Assembly: GCF_003815775.1 (NCBI RefSeq)
Contig: NZ_CP033926.1
Span: forward strand, 1,054,001-1,118,000
Direction: 5' to 3'
DNA from: Chryseobacterium joostei
Lineage (GTDB): Bacteria > Bacteroidota > Bacteroidia > Flavobacteriales > Weeksellaceae
Length of the DNA stretch: 64,000 nucleotides
Under the pieces are notes generated by a model. It ran no database searches. It was not told the origin of the DNA and saw only the letters and a program-made list of their open reading frames with translations. The translations under genes were made by a program, and so were the position numbers. Below, in pieces: positions 36,102-44,795 of this stretch. Every line of letters starts with the position of its first letter. The stretch's first letter is position 1.

Positions 36102-36434
36102 TTATTCGTTGTTTCTGTTGAAGAATCCTCCGGAGCATTTATTCTTCCATACTTCCTTGAATTTTTCTTTTTCTTCGGGCGACCATCCTTCCATGCTCTG
36201 TCTCATTTTTCTTTCCTTGAAGTCTCTCATTCCCTTACCAAAATGAAAACCTCCGAAAAGGATCTTACTTAAGATCAATATTCCCATAGACTGCCAGAAT
36301 GTAATGGCCTTTACTCCTAAAATTTCCGGAAGCAGACAATTCCATAGCATCATTACAATCCATGTAACGGCTAATAAAATTAATGGTGGACATAAGAATA
36401 AAAAAATCCAGCTCTTTTTGTGTTTATGATTCAT
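36102..36434 (-). CDS. Small two-helix membrane protein next to ECF sigma gene
   Basis: 110 residues with hydrophobic segments at about 10-32 and 42-60, followed by a charged cytoplasmic tail (SPEEKEKFKEVWKNKC) ending in GGFFNRNNE. It starts 11 bases after the sigma gene stop, so it is cotranscribed with it. Position suggests an anti-sigma or sensory function, but no anti-sigma zinc motif (HxxxCxxC) is present. Confidence 0.6.
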   Translation of the reverse strand: MNHKHKKSWIFLFLCPPLILLAVTWIVMMLWNCLLPEILGVKAITFWQSMGILILSKILFGGFHFGKGMRDFKERKMRQSMEGWSPEEKEKFKEVWKNKCSGGFFNRNNE

Positions 36435-36445
36435 AATTTCTTTTT

Positions 36446-37024
36446 CTAACTTTTTAAATCTTCGTATAGTCTTCTCAACCTGTTTCTCAAATGCTTCACA
36501 GCATAGTTTTTTCTACTGATGATAGTTTTGATGTTTTCTCCTTGTTCATCAGCGATCTCCTGGAGGGTTTTGTCGTTTAGTTCATTTTCTACGTAAACCA
36601 ACCTTTGTTTCTCAGGAAGCTCATCCAATGCTTCAAACAGTTTTTTCCAGATCTCATCCTGAAACATCTTTACTTCAGGACCTGCGCTATCATCCATCAA
36701 TAAAATATCCTTAATGGAAAAACTACCGTCTTCATCTTCGTAAACAAAATCTTCAAGATTTTCTGTTTTCTTTTTACGATAACGATCTGTAATCTTATTC
36801 GCAGTGACCCTGTAAAGCCAGCCTCCTACATTTACAATCTCGGAAAGATTGGTAATGCTACTGAACTGATACCACACTTCCTGCAGAATATCTTCTGCAT
36901 CCTCTGTGTTTTTCACTTTGGGACGAATATAGGACATCAGCTTTCCTCCGTAGTTGGAAACGGTCTGCGAGATGATGCTTTCTTTCTCTTTCTGTGGCAT
37001 TGTTATTTTTTCGACAACCTCCAT
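36446..37024 (-). CDS. ECF-type RNA polymerase sigma factor
   Basis: 192 residues. Region 2 contains DAEDILQEVWYQF and WLYRVTANKITDRYRKKK; region 4 contains LPEKQRLVYVENELNDKTLQEIADEQG and a helix-turn-helix with NIKTIISRKNYAVKHLRNRL. The acidic linker DFVYEDEDGS is longer than usual. It would redirect RNA polymerase to a small regulon under an unknown signal. It leads the three-gene cassette down to 35753. Confidence 0.9.
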   Translation of the reverse strand: MEVVEKITMPQKEKESIISQTVSNYGGKLMSYIRPKVKNTEDAEDILQEVWYQFSSITNLSEIVNVGGWLYRVTANKITDRYRKKKTENLEDFVYEDEDGSFSIKDILLMDDSAGPEVKMFQDEIWKKLFEALDELPEKQRLVYVENELNDKTLQEIADEQGENIKTIISRKNYAVKHLRNRLRRLYEDLKS

Positions 37025-37202
37025 ATTGCTATGACGACTGTCTTCTTGGTTTTACTTTAATAAATTTATAATATTTTTCTAAGAATTCAATTTTTCTTTT
37101 ATCCATCGGCTTTTCATTTCATAAAATATTTTTTCATTATTTTTTATACTTAACCTCTTTGCATTTTTTCCCAACTTCCAACTTCTCAATAATGACAAAA
37201 AA

Positions 37203-37231
37203 GAAACGGAAGACACAATATCCTCCGTTTC
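37203..37231 (-). terminator. Terminator of the S9 peptidase gene
   Basis: On the minus strand GAAACGGAGGA pairs with TCTTCCGTTTC (one mismatch) around TATTGTG and is followed by TTTTTTG. It lies 23 bases past the peptidase stop. Confidence 0.75.
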
Positions 37232-37253
37232 CATCATTATAAAAATTTTAAAC

Positions 37254-39263
37254 TTACTTAGCCTTATTGAAATTTTCAGCAAAGAATCCTAGCATCGATT
37301 TATAAAATTCGATTCTGTTTGGTTCTTTTCCGAATCCGTGTCCTTCATCATATTTTACCATGTAAGGTACTTCAAATCCTTTAGCACGCATAGCTTTCAC
37401 AATCTGATCAGATTCATTGATATTTACTCTAGGGTCATTAGCACCCTGAACTACAAACAATGGTTTCTTTATCTTATCAATCTGGAAGACAGGTGATACT
37501 TCCTTGGCAATTTTAGCTTCTTCAGGGTTATCTAAATCATACCAGATTTGTTTTACCATTTCTTTGTAAGGTTTCCAGTATTCCGGGAATGATTCGAAGA
37601 ATGTAAAAATATTAGATACTCCTACATAATCTACTCCACAAGCATATAAATCCGGTGTTTTGATCAAGCCCATCAAGGTAGCATATCCCCCGTGGCTGCC
37701 TCCGTAAATTGCAATCTTATCTTTATCTACCCATCCTTGGCTGATGGCGTATTTTACTCCATCTTCCACGTCATCCATTGCTTTTCTTCCAATCTGCTTA
37801 TACCCTGCTTTTTGGAATTCTTTTCCATAACCTCCTGAAATTCTGAAATTCACCTGAAGTGTAGCATACCCTCTGCTTGCAAACAGTTGGCTTTCCGGAT
37901 TGAATCCCCAATCATCTCTGATTCCCTGAGGACCACCATGTGGGTTCACAATTAAAGGAACCTTTTTGCCTTCCAATGCTGCTTTAGGCAGGGTAATATA
38001 ACCACGAATCGTTAGTCCATCTCTACTTTTAAATTCAATTGGTCTCATTTCTGCCATATCCTCTTCTTTCAACTGTGGCATCAGGTTATAAAGAAGCTTT
38101 GTTTGCTTAGTCTTTGTGTCATACTCGTAGTACGTTCCGTATAGCTTATCGCTTCCTACTACTACAAGAAGTTTATCATTATTATCATCTGAAGAAACGA
38201 TACCAAATTCCTTGTCTCCAAACTGAGATTTTAGCTTATCATCAATTTCTTTATAGAATTTACTTACCGGAACCGTTTCTCCTTTTACGCCGTTATAGCT
38301 AACGTAATCCAGTTCATAATTTCTGTTTTTACCGGCAACACTTATTGAGCTTACATCATAAACAGGATTGGAATAAACCTCCTTAATTACAGCATTTTTC
38401 TTTAAATCATATAAAACAATCTTTGCTTTATCACTGTCTAGATTAGTGACCACATAAGCTTCGCCTTTGTTCTTGGAATTATCATTAAATCTGACAATAC
38501 TGAATGTATCAGACCAATCCGTTGATTTAATCAGATTGAATTTCCCTGTCTGCAGGTCTTTATAGTAAGTCTTCGTTGTTAATCCGTTTTCAAGAATAGT
38601 ATATCCTCTTAAATTTCCGTCTTTATCAAAAATATAGTCGTCAATAGGGCTATTGGCATCTTTATTTTCATACAATTGGGTTATTTCTCCTGTTACGAAG
38701 TTAACTTTATAGGGTTCAAAGATCTGTTTATTATTCTTATTCATTGTAACTACAACGAAGTCTGTATCTTTTATTGGAATAATTGAGCCTAATGTAATCC
38801 CGTCAAATGGAGTTAAATCCTTAAGATTACTACCATCAGTATCCGCAGCATAAAGATGAATATTCTCATTACCCCCTTTGTCTTGCGTATAGAATAAACG
38901 GTTTTTGTTCAACCAGCCATATGCTTTTATCAGGTCATCTTTTTCTACAATGGCCTTGGTAATTTTCCCTGTACCTAATTCTTTAACATAAACATGATTT
39001 TTGCTGTCTTTGTCTTTTTCTTTATAGGAAAGAAACTTTCCATCCGGCGATATTTTAAATTGGGAAGCCTTTGGTCTTGCAAAGTAATCTTCAACTTTAT
39101 ACTTGAAGTTTCCTTTGTCATAAGAAACAAGTTTCTCTAGATTAGCCTTGGTAGACGGAAGCGTGGGATCTCCCGGAAGTTTGGATGTAGAACTCTGTGC
39201 ATTCATCATAATAGCGGAAAGTACAATATAAGCTGTACCGAAAATTTTGGAATTTAGATTCAT
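37254..39263 (-). CDS. Secreted S9-family prolyl oligopeptidase-like peptidase
   Basis: 669 residues with a Sec signal (cleavage near NAQ). The N-terminal two thirds form the beta-propeller (FKISPDGKFLSY and similar blades); the C-terminal third is the alpha/beta-hydrolase domain with nucleophile Ser523 in YGGSHGGYATLMG, Asp610 in GANDPRV and His642 in DEGHGFG. NPHGGPQG near the domain start is also typical. It resembles S9C acylaminoacyl or dipeptidyl peptidases that cut short peptides in the periplasm. Single gene with its own terminator. Confidence 0.92.
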   Translation of the reverse strand: MNLNSKIFGTAYIVLSAIMMNAQSSTSKLPGDPTLPSTKANLEKLVSYDKGNFKYKVEDYFARPKASQFKISPDGKFLSYKEKDKDSKNHVYVKELGTGKITKAIVEKDDLIKAYGWLNKNRLFYTQDKGGNENIHLYAADTDGSNLKDLTPFDGITLGSIIPIKDTDFVVVTMNKNNKQIFEPYKVNFVTGEITQLYENKDANSPIDDYIFDKDGNLRGYTILENGLTTKTYYKDLQTGKFNLIKSTDWSDTFSIVRFNDNSKNKGEAYVVTNLDSDKAKIVLYDLKKNAVIKEVYSNPVYDVSSISVAGKNRNYELDYVSYNGVKGETVPVSKFYKEIDDKLKSQFGDKEFGIVSSDDNNDKLLVVVGSDKLYGTYYEYDTKTKQTKLLYNLMPQLKEEDMAEMRPIEFKSRDGLTIRGYITLPKAALEGKKVPLIVNPHGGPQGIRDDWGFNPESQLFASRGYATLQVNFRISGGYGKEFQKAGYKQIGRKAMDDVEDGVKYAISQGWVDKDKIAIYGGSHGGYATLMGLIKTPDLYACGVDYVGVSNIFTFFESFPEYWKPYKEMVKQIWYDLDNPEEAKIAKEVSPVFQIDKIKKPLFVVQGANDPRVNINESDQIVKAMRAKGFEVPYMVKYDEGHGFGKEPNRIEFYKSMLGFFAENFNKAK

Positions 39264-39409
39264 AACTTATGCTTTAAAGTTAAAACTATTGGTTGCATTT
39301 AATCTTTTAATTAAAAAAATTAAAGCTTTTATATATAAGACAGCTTAAACCTCAAAACGTTACATAATTTAAGCATTATTTTTCTAAAAAAAACAAATAA
39401 ATAAAAAAA

Positions 39410-39428
39410 GACAGCTTTAGAAGCTGCC
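39410..39428 (-). terminator. Terminator of DoxX/SRPBCC transcript
   Basis: On the minus strand GGCAGCTT pairs with AAGCTGTC (one G-U) around CTA, followed by TTTTTTT. It lies 6 bases after the DoxX stop. Confidence 0.8.
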
Positions 39429-39434
39429 TTATAT

Positions 39435-39893
39435 CTAATGTAAATAAATTCCGAAATACCAGGTCCACGCTATTAAAATGATCTGCATAGGAATCCTTTG
39501 AGCGTAAAGATATTGCATCCCCGGGCCTGTATAATCTGCCTTAAAAATATTAATATTCTTTTTGGAAGAATTGATGTTAGCTACAAAAACCAACACATAA
39601 AAAATGATTAATAAGATTGCCGTTATCTCCCGAATGGAGGGAATCATTAACCCTATTCCCGCTGCAATTTCTAAAAGTCCGGTAAAATATACCCAAAACA
39701 TTTTGCCGGGAATAAACTCAGGGATCATCATCGCCATTCCTTTCTGAAACTTAAAATGAGAGAAACCTGTAAATATGATGAATACAGCCATTCCAAGGTT
39801 TCCTGAGAATACGAAGTCTGGTTTCCCTTGAAAAACTGTGGTTCCAAGCAAAGCCAATATAAATGTTCCGAATAGGATTACTAATAATTTCAT
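39435..39893 (-). CDS. DoxX-like membrane protein
   Basis: 152 residues with four transmembrane helices. The pattern FIIFTGFSHFKFQKGMAMMIPEFIPG and FTGLLEIAAGIGLMIP matches DoxX/DoxD-like proteins, which are thought to take part in redox or thiol handling at the membrane; biochemical roles are known for few. It is the last gene of the small-molecule cluster, 33 bases after an SRPBCC gene, with a terminator right behind it. Confidence 0.8.
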   Translation of the reverse strand: MKLLVILFGTFILALLGTTVFQGKPDFVFSGNLGMAVFIIFTGFSHFKFQKGMAMMIPEFIPGKMFWVYFTGLLEIAAGIGLMIPSIREITAILLIIFYVLVFVANINSSKKNINIFKADYTGPGMQYLYAQRIPMQIILIAWTWYFGIYLH

Positions 39894-39926
39894 AGGTATT
39901 TAAATTCAAATAATAAGGAATGTAAT

Positions 39927-40385
39927 TTATACTGAAGTAAGATTGACTCTCTCTGCGAGGCTTTTTACCACGATCAATCCTTTTGTAAAACCTGTATTCA
40001 TATGATCTCGCCATTGTTTCTCGACCTGAACCTCAGCATGAAGCTTTGTTTTTCCCTCATAATCGGTTAGAAAATACTTTTCAAAGCAACCATTCCACTC
40101 CATTACCTCTTTGCTTTGGGTGTCTTCTACTCCGTTTTCTATCATTCCCAGGTGTTTAAAAACTATTTGGTTAGGTTCATCCAGACTGTCTATAGTAGAG
40201 ACCATTCCGTCTCCCTTGTCATTTAGAAAGTATGTTTTACCATCTACTTTCCAGTCAGACTTCATGATAGATGATCCTGCACCGAAATACTGCGTCCATA
40301 CGCTATATGTTTCAGGGCTCCAAAGAATGTCCCAGACTTTTTGCAAGGGAGCATCAATTATTGTTTCGTAAGATAGGGTTTCCAT
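39927..40385 (-). CDS. SRPBCC (AHSA1-like) domain protein
   Basis: 152 residues, one START/Bet v 1-type fold: an opening strand SYETIIDAPLQKVWDILWSPETYSVW, a kinked helix and a long C-terminal helix (TGFTKGLIVVKSLAERV). These proteins hold a hydrophobic ligand in a deep cavity, or act as Hsp90 co-chaperone relatives. No catalytic residues can be named. It shares this opening with 40448-40876 (SYE, KVW, LW), so the two are probably duplicates. Confidence 0.82.
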   Translation of the reverse strand: METLSYETIIDAPLQKVWDILWSPETYSVWTQYFGAGSSIMKSDWKVDGKTYFLNDKGDGMVSTIDSLDEPNQIVFKHLGMIENGVEDTQSKEVMEWNGCFEKYFLTDYEGKTKLHAEVQVEKQWRDHMNTGFTKGLIVVKSLAERVNLTSV

Positions 40386-40447
40386 ATTTTAAAATTTTGT
40401 GATTTATTACGATACTTCCCAACCCACATGACTTACTTTCAACTGAT

Positions 40448-40876
40448 TTAAAGTTGGTTTTCCGAAAGATGTTTAATAATCATCTGTGCTTTGGGAAATT
40501 TTTCTTCAAAAAATTCTTTAAACTCCTCGGGAGAGTGAATTTCAGTTCTCAATAGAGTTCCGTTATCATTTTCCTCTAAAAAGTAGGTTTCCGTAGCATC
40601 TCCCCAATCCTTAGGAACCTCAATGCCATCATAAATTTCTCCCAGATGCAGAAATTTTATTTCCTCATTAGGGATAATTTTTTCAATTCTGCTGTACATC
40701 CCATTGTGCTTGGGATCAAAAAACTTGATGATATTATTCTCTTCCAGAGTTCCTTCGTAAAAAGAGCCTTCCGCAAAAGCAGTTGACCATTGTCTGTAAG
40801 TAATATCTCCCCAAAGGACACTCCATACTTTTTCGGGTTCTGCATTAATCTCTATTTCATATGATAATATCTCCAT
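40448..40876 (-). CDS. SRPBCC domain protein (second copy)
   Basis: 142 residues with the same SRPBCC layout: LSYEIEINAEPEKVWSVLWGDITYRQW, then FFDPKHNGMYSRIEKIIPNEEIKFLHLG and a C-terminal helix EKFPKAQMIIKHLSE. It is clearly related to the neighbour at 39927. A ligand-binding role is inferred from the fold only. Confidence 0.82.
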   Translation of the reverse strand: MEILSYEIEINAEPEKVWSVLWGDITYRQWSTAFAEGSFYEGTLEENNIIKFFDPKHNGMYSRIEKIIPNEEIKFLHLGEIYDGIEVPKDWGDATETYFLEENDNGTLLRTEIHSPEEFKEFFEEKFPKAQMIIKHLSENQL

Positions 40877-40965
40877 ACCTGTAAATTTTGAATTTGATTA
40901 TGACTTGCTCCAATTCTTTAAGATCAAAGCTTTTCTAAATAGCATCAAACAATAAGCCGAAGTTT

Positions 40966-41832
40966 TTAGGAATTATATGCATCTTCTAAATCCTGAATAA
41001 TTATTTTCTGCATTTTCATCATAGCCTGAACTACTTTATAGGCTTTTTCCTGATTAGAATCGTTCATCAATTGGATGAGTCTTTTAGGAACAATTTGCCA
41101 ACTTACGCCGTATTTGTCTTTTAACCAGCCACACATACTTTCTCTCCCTCCATTTGAGGTAAGCGTATTCCAATAATGATCGGTTTGTTGCTGATCATCG
41201 GTCATCACTACCAAAGAGATGCCCTCATTAAAGTCAAATTGATGATCGTAGGAATTATCCATACAGAATAAAGTATAGTTGTCAATTACAAAATTGGCAT
41301 GCTGAACATTTTCTGCCGGCTCCGGAATAGGATGCCCCTCGCTTCCATCACCATATTTTAAGACATTTCCAATGCTTGAATTCGGGAAAGTTTGGGTATA
41401 AAGCTCCATTGCTTCTTTAGCCTTACCATTGTTTTGATGAATGAACATCATGGTAGGCACTATTTTTTGATCACCAGACTTTTCTCCCAGAAATAACTGC
41501 CATGTAACTCCATATTGATCCTGAACCCATCCATATTTTTTGCTCCATGAATAAGAGCCAAGCTCCATCAGGGCCATTCCTCCTTCCAGCAACTTATCCC
41601 AATATTTTTGAACTTCATCTTCTGTATCACAAATTACCATGAACGAAATGGAAGCGTTCTTTTTAAACTGTGGCCCACCATTCAATAGCATCAGCCTTTG
41701 TCCGAACAAATCAATGTTCATCACAACCGGGGTATCTACAGTAATCTCTCCGCCAAATACTTTGCAGTAAAATTCTGCGGATTGTTTGGCATCTCCGTCA
41801 TACCAGAGACATGGGAAAATATCTTTATTCAT
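40966..41832 (-). CDS. Two-domain VOC/PhnB-like protein
   Basis: About 288 residues from the ATG at 41832 (another ATG lies 9 bases upstream). Two glyoxalase/PhnB modules in tandem: the first starts KDIFPCLWYDGDAKQSAEFYCKVFGGEI, the second IVPTMMFIHQNNGKAKEAMELYTQTFPNS. Each ends with an aromatic GxVTWQLF or GVSWQIVP strand. The family is often labelled 3-demethylubiquinone methyltransferase-like, but it is a metal-binding VOC fold of unknown substrate. Confidence 0.85.
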   Translation of the reverse strand: MNKDIFPCLWYDGDAKQSAEFYCKVFGGEITVDTPVVMNIDLFGQRLMLLNGGPQFKKNASISFMVICDTEDEVQKYWDKLLEGGMALMELGSYSWSKKYGWVQDQYGVTWQLFLGEKSGDQKIVPTMMFIHQNNGKAKEAMELYTQTFPNSSIGNVLKYGDGSEGHPIPEPAENVQHANFVIDNYTLFCMDNSYDHQFDFNEGISLVVMTDDQQQTDHYWNTLTSNGGRESMCGWLKDKYGVSWQIVPKRLIQLMNDSNQEKAYKVVQAMMKMQKIIIQDLEDAYNS

Positions 41833-41841
41833 AAGTTTCAA

Positions 41842-42089
41842 TTTTAAAATTGGCTTTATAATAGTTTAATTATTTTTTCATTGACTAATAATTTCAGCAG
41901 ATTAATAATAAAATAAATCTGCAGGCAAGTAAAAGAATAGAAATTCTATCCCAGATAAAACTCCTAAACCTTACAAGAATTCATTCTTTCCTATCAAAAC
42001 ATAAAGCAAGGGGAATCTTATGTCTCTGCACTTAAAGAAATCATCTCTCTTTATTTGCAATGACACTATAAAAAATTTGACTTTGCTTT
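41842..42089. other. Non-coding gap in the cluster
   Basis: About 250 bases without a gene. Near 42050-42075 the minus strand reads GTGTCATTGCAAATAAAG, a diverged copy of the interspersed element seen near 35430. Confidence 0.3.
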
Positions 42090-42329
42090 TTATGCTTTTT
42101 TAAAAAAAAATTGTTTCTCCTTCATATGGTCCTTTAATTTCATCATTGCGTTTTTTCCAAAACCATGAAGCTGCAAAAGCTCCTTTTCAGAATAGTCTGA
42201 CAGCTTTTCCAAAGAGTCTATTTTCTCTTTTTTCAAGGCTTTTCTTGCCGGAATTGCAATCACACCATGAAGAAAATCCTCTTTGGGATCATAGTTAATA
42301 GCATAAATGGAATTCAAACTCTTTGACAT
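42090..42329 (-). CDS. RpoA C-terminal-domain-like miniprotein
   Basis: 79 residues from the ATG at 42329 (the frame extends six residues further). IPARKALKKEKIDSLEKL, then YSEKELLQLHGFGKNAMMKLKDHM is the two-helix-hairpin-helix layout of the RNA polymerase alpha-subunit C-terminal domain, also found in small stand-alone proteins. It could bind DNA or an RNA polymerase partner. It starts just 17 bases from the stop of nothing else but the SRPBCC gene upstream, so the two are probably cotranscribed. Confidence 0.7.
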   Translation of the reverse strand: MSKSLNSIYAINYDPKEDFLHGVIAIPARKALKKEKIDSLEKLSDYSEKELLQLHGFGKNAMMKLKDHMKEKQFFFKKA

Positions 42330-42364
42330 GATAACTAAATTGATCATGGCTACAAAAAATATTT

Positions 42365-42778
42365 TTAGTGATTCTCTACATACTTATGGAAATTGTTGAG
42401 AATAGCATACCAGCCATCTCTTTGCATTTCCACAGAATTTTGTTTTTCCGGATCGAAAATTTCAATAACCTTCGTTGTGTTTTCGTCAATCTTATCAAAG
42501 ATTACTTCAACTTTTCGTCCATCTTCCATGTGGTATTTAATTTTCTCATGAGGAACAACTTCATCATACACTCCTTCAAAGTCAAATGCGAAGCTTTTAT
42601 CCTTTGCCTCCATTCTGTTTTTGAATTTCCCTCCTACTTTCAGATCATTTTCTGAGCTAGGACATTGCCAGCTTTCATGGGCAAAGTTCCATTTTGTAAT
42701 ATGCTTAGGCTCATTGAAATAATTCCATACTTTTTCCACTGGAACTAAAATTGTAATGTCTATTTTAATTGGATCCAT
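42365..42778 (-). CDS. SRPBCC (AHSA1-type) domain protein
   Basis: 137 residues with the AHSA1/polyketide-cyclase-like fold: DITILVPVEKVWNYFNEPKHITKWNF, the loop DLKVGGKFKNRMEAKDKSF, and the final helix EMQRDGWYAILNNFHKYVE. This third SRPBCC member is closer to the classical AHSA1 activator-domain type than the two at 39.9-40.9 kb. Ligand unknown. Confidence 0.87.
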   Translation of the reverse strand: MDPIKIDITILVPVEKVWNYFNEPKHITKWNFAHESWQCPSSENDLKVGGKFKNRMEAKDKSFAFDFEGVYDEVVPHEKIKYHMEDGRKVEVIFDKIDENTTKVIEIFDPEKQNSVEMQRDGWYAILNNFHKYVENH

Positions 42779-42863
42779 TGTTCTACTTTTTAGTGATTTG
42801 AATAAAAGAGCTGCCCAAGACAGGCACCTCTTTTATGGTTAGTTAAATATAGTAAATATAAGG

Positions 42864-43295
42864 TTATTTTGTATACTCTTCATTATAATTCACCATCCAA
42901 TGAACACCATATTTATCCTGAAAGCTGCCAAAATAGTCACCCCAAAACTGATCTTCAAGAGGCATTTCTACATTTCCGCCCTCAGAAAGCCCTTTAAAAA
43001 TTCTTTCTGCATCGTTTCTTGAATCAGGAAAAATAGAAACATAGTTGTTATTTCCTACCGTTAAGGTTTGCCCAAAGCCCGGAACGATATCTGATGCCAT
43101 CAAAAGGTCGCTTCCTATAGGTAGCGCAATATGCATCACTCTGTTTTTTTCCTCATCTGAAAGGTTTTCAGTGCCGGGAGCATTTCCCATTTTATGAACT
43201 TCTCCTACGAACTCGCCTCCGAAAACAGATTTATAAAAATTGAAAGCTTCTTCAGCTGTTCCATCGAAATTTAGGTACGGATTTAATTTTGCCAT
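42864..43295 (-). CDS. VOC/PhnB-like protein, single domain
   Basis: 143 residues, one PhnB-type module: AKLNPYLNFDGTAEEAFNFYKSVFGGEF at the start, MHIALPIGSDLLMASDIVP in the middle and DKYGVHWMVNYNE at the end. The fold usually binds a metal between beta-alpha-beta-beta-beta units and forms dimers. Function unknown. Confidence 0.87.
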   Translation of the reverse strand: MAKLNPYLNFDGTAEEAFNFYKSVFGGEFVGEVHKMGNAPGTENLSDEEKNRVMHIALPIGSDLLMASDIVPGFGQTLTVGNNNYVSIFPDSRNDAERIFKGLSEGGNVEMPLEDQFWGDYFGSFQDKYGVHWMVNYNEEYTK

Positions 43296-43388
43296 GATTT
43301 TTAATTTTAAATGTTATTGTTTATTTGAAACACAAATGACAAGGATCATTCACTAATTACAGTAATGCCACAAGTGCTAATTATTGTT

Positions 43389-44165
43389 TTAATGATTTAA
43401 AAACTGCTCAACTTCTTTCACAGTACAATCAATTAGATTTTCATTGATACTCCCATCAAAGTCAGCCATCATATAAGTTCCGTGAGTTGCCGGAAGTATC
43501 ATTAACTTTGAATCTTCTACTAAGCGCCACATTGCTACCGTATGTTCTGGCTTCATTACGTCTTTATCACCACTAATGAATAATGTAGGTGATTGTATTG
43601 AGGTAAGAACTTCATCTTCCCAGTCTTCAAAGGTTTGCATCCTTTTGCAATCCTTATCAAAGAGGTTTTCCAGTTTTGAAAAATCAGGATTGAGATTCAA
43701 AAAATTGATCTTAAATGGCTCAGGCATTGATTCAAAGGTAGCTTCCTGCATCCCTTCGAAGAAACCATCCATCATGCCGTCTTTTTTATAAAATGCGGAT
43801 GCAACCACTAATTTTTCTACAATATTGGGATGGCGATGAGCAATCTGCATCACAGTGTTTCCACCATTACTGAATCCCCAAAATGAGGCTTTATGTATAT
43901 TTATTTCGGCCAAAAGTGCAACAACATCATCTGCATCCTGCTCAAATGTTTCAGGAATATCACGATGCTCACTTCGTCCATGATTTTGAAGATCAATTCC
44001 TATAAGCTGAAACCTACTCTCCATCCTTGTAATGACTTCTTTAAAATCATACAAAATAGAAGAACCGCCACCATGAATCAACACTAATGGTTTTCCGGAT
44101 CCATAGATTTCATAATACAACTGAATTCCATTCACCCGTTTATAGCCTTTTTCTAAAGGATTCAT
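43389..44165 (-). CDS. Alpha/beta hydrolase
   Basis: 258 residues. HGGGSSILYDF is the oxyanion region, the nucleophile Ser is in WGFSNGGNTVMQIAHRHP, the acid Asp is likely in FISGDKDVMKPEH and the His in LPATHGTYM. This is a typical cytoplasmic esterase or lactonase-like hydrolase with a short cap. It starts 3 bases after the stop of the DinB-like gene upstream, so the two are coupled. Confidence 0.88.
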   Translation of the reverse strand: MNPLEKGYKRVNGIQLYYEIYGSGKPLVLIHGGGSSILYDFKEVITRMESRFQLIGIDLQNHGRSEHRDIPETFEQDADDVVALLAEINIHKASFWGFSNGGNTVMQIAHRHPNIVEKLVVASAFYKKDGMMDGFFEGMQEATFESMPEPFKINFLNLNPDFSKLENLFDKDCKRMQTFEDWEDEVLTSIQSPTLFISGDKDVMKPEHTVAMWRLVEDSKLMILPATHGTYMMADFDGSINENLIDCTVKEVEQFLNH

Positions 44166-44168
44166 GGG

Positions 44169-44693
44169 TTAGTAATTAAGGTTTTCATCCACATCATACT
44201 TCATTCCCGGATAGTTTAAGATTCTACGCATCAAACCTATTTGCCCGCATAGATAGTCTTCACGACCAATGCACATTCCGGCAAAATTGAGCTTTGTTTC
44301 TTTTACAAAAGGAATGTTCATGCCTATTTCAAAGATCTCATCCAGTTCTTCATCAGTTATTTCCCATAATTTTTGATATACTTTTGGAGAAATATCATGG
44401 AAGTTCTTCTTCAGATCTGCCAAGGTTGGGTATTTAATGCTTTCATCCAAAGCTTTTCCCTGAAAGAAAAGATCATTGTTTGGATCCTGTTCCTGCAGTC
44501 CCAGCACCCAGCCCAAGCCGTAGCGCATATTCACAAAGTTCCCTGCCATCCACACAATGTGATTGGTTTTGTTTTCAATTCTTTTCAAGCCATCTTCTTC
44601 CGAAATACCATCCAAAACATTCATAAAGCCTTGGGTATGCATTCTGTAAGCCGGAATGATGAGTTCTATTTTTTTTGATTTTGGTGTGTCCAT
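44169..44693 (-). CDS. DinB-like protein with degenerate metal site
   Basis: 174 residues of the DinB/YfiT four-helix fold: NHIVWMAGNFVNMRYGLGWVLG and the last helix REDYLCGQIGLMRRILNYPG. In active members that helix reads HxxxHxGQxGxxRR; here the two His are Arg and Cys, so two of three metal ligands are lost. The first His (about 45) is kept. It may be a binding protein rather than a metal-dependent thiol transferase. It lies 102 bases downstream of a DinB gene with intact residues. Confidence 0.78.
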   Translation of the reverse strand: MDTPKSKKIELIIPAYRMHTQGFMNVLDGISEEDGLKRIENKTNHIVWMAGNFVNMRYGLGWVLGLQEQDPNNDLFFQGKALDESIKYPTLADLKKNFHDISPKVYQKLWEITDEELDEIFEIGMNIPFVKETKLNFAGMCIGREDYLCGQIGLMRRILNYPGMKYDVDENLNY

Positions 44694-44795
44694 TTTGTTA
44701 TTTTTTATAGATTTTAAACTAGATAATGAAAAATGTAAAGACGAAACTTTAACTTCTGATAATGCTTTTATGCACTATTCTCTTATAGATTCATA

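Noticed and set aside
37079..37282. 67-codon minus-strand ORF
   Set aside because: It overlaps the C-terminus of the S9 peptidase gene and its terminator; composition is random.
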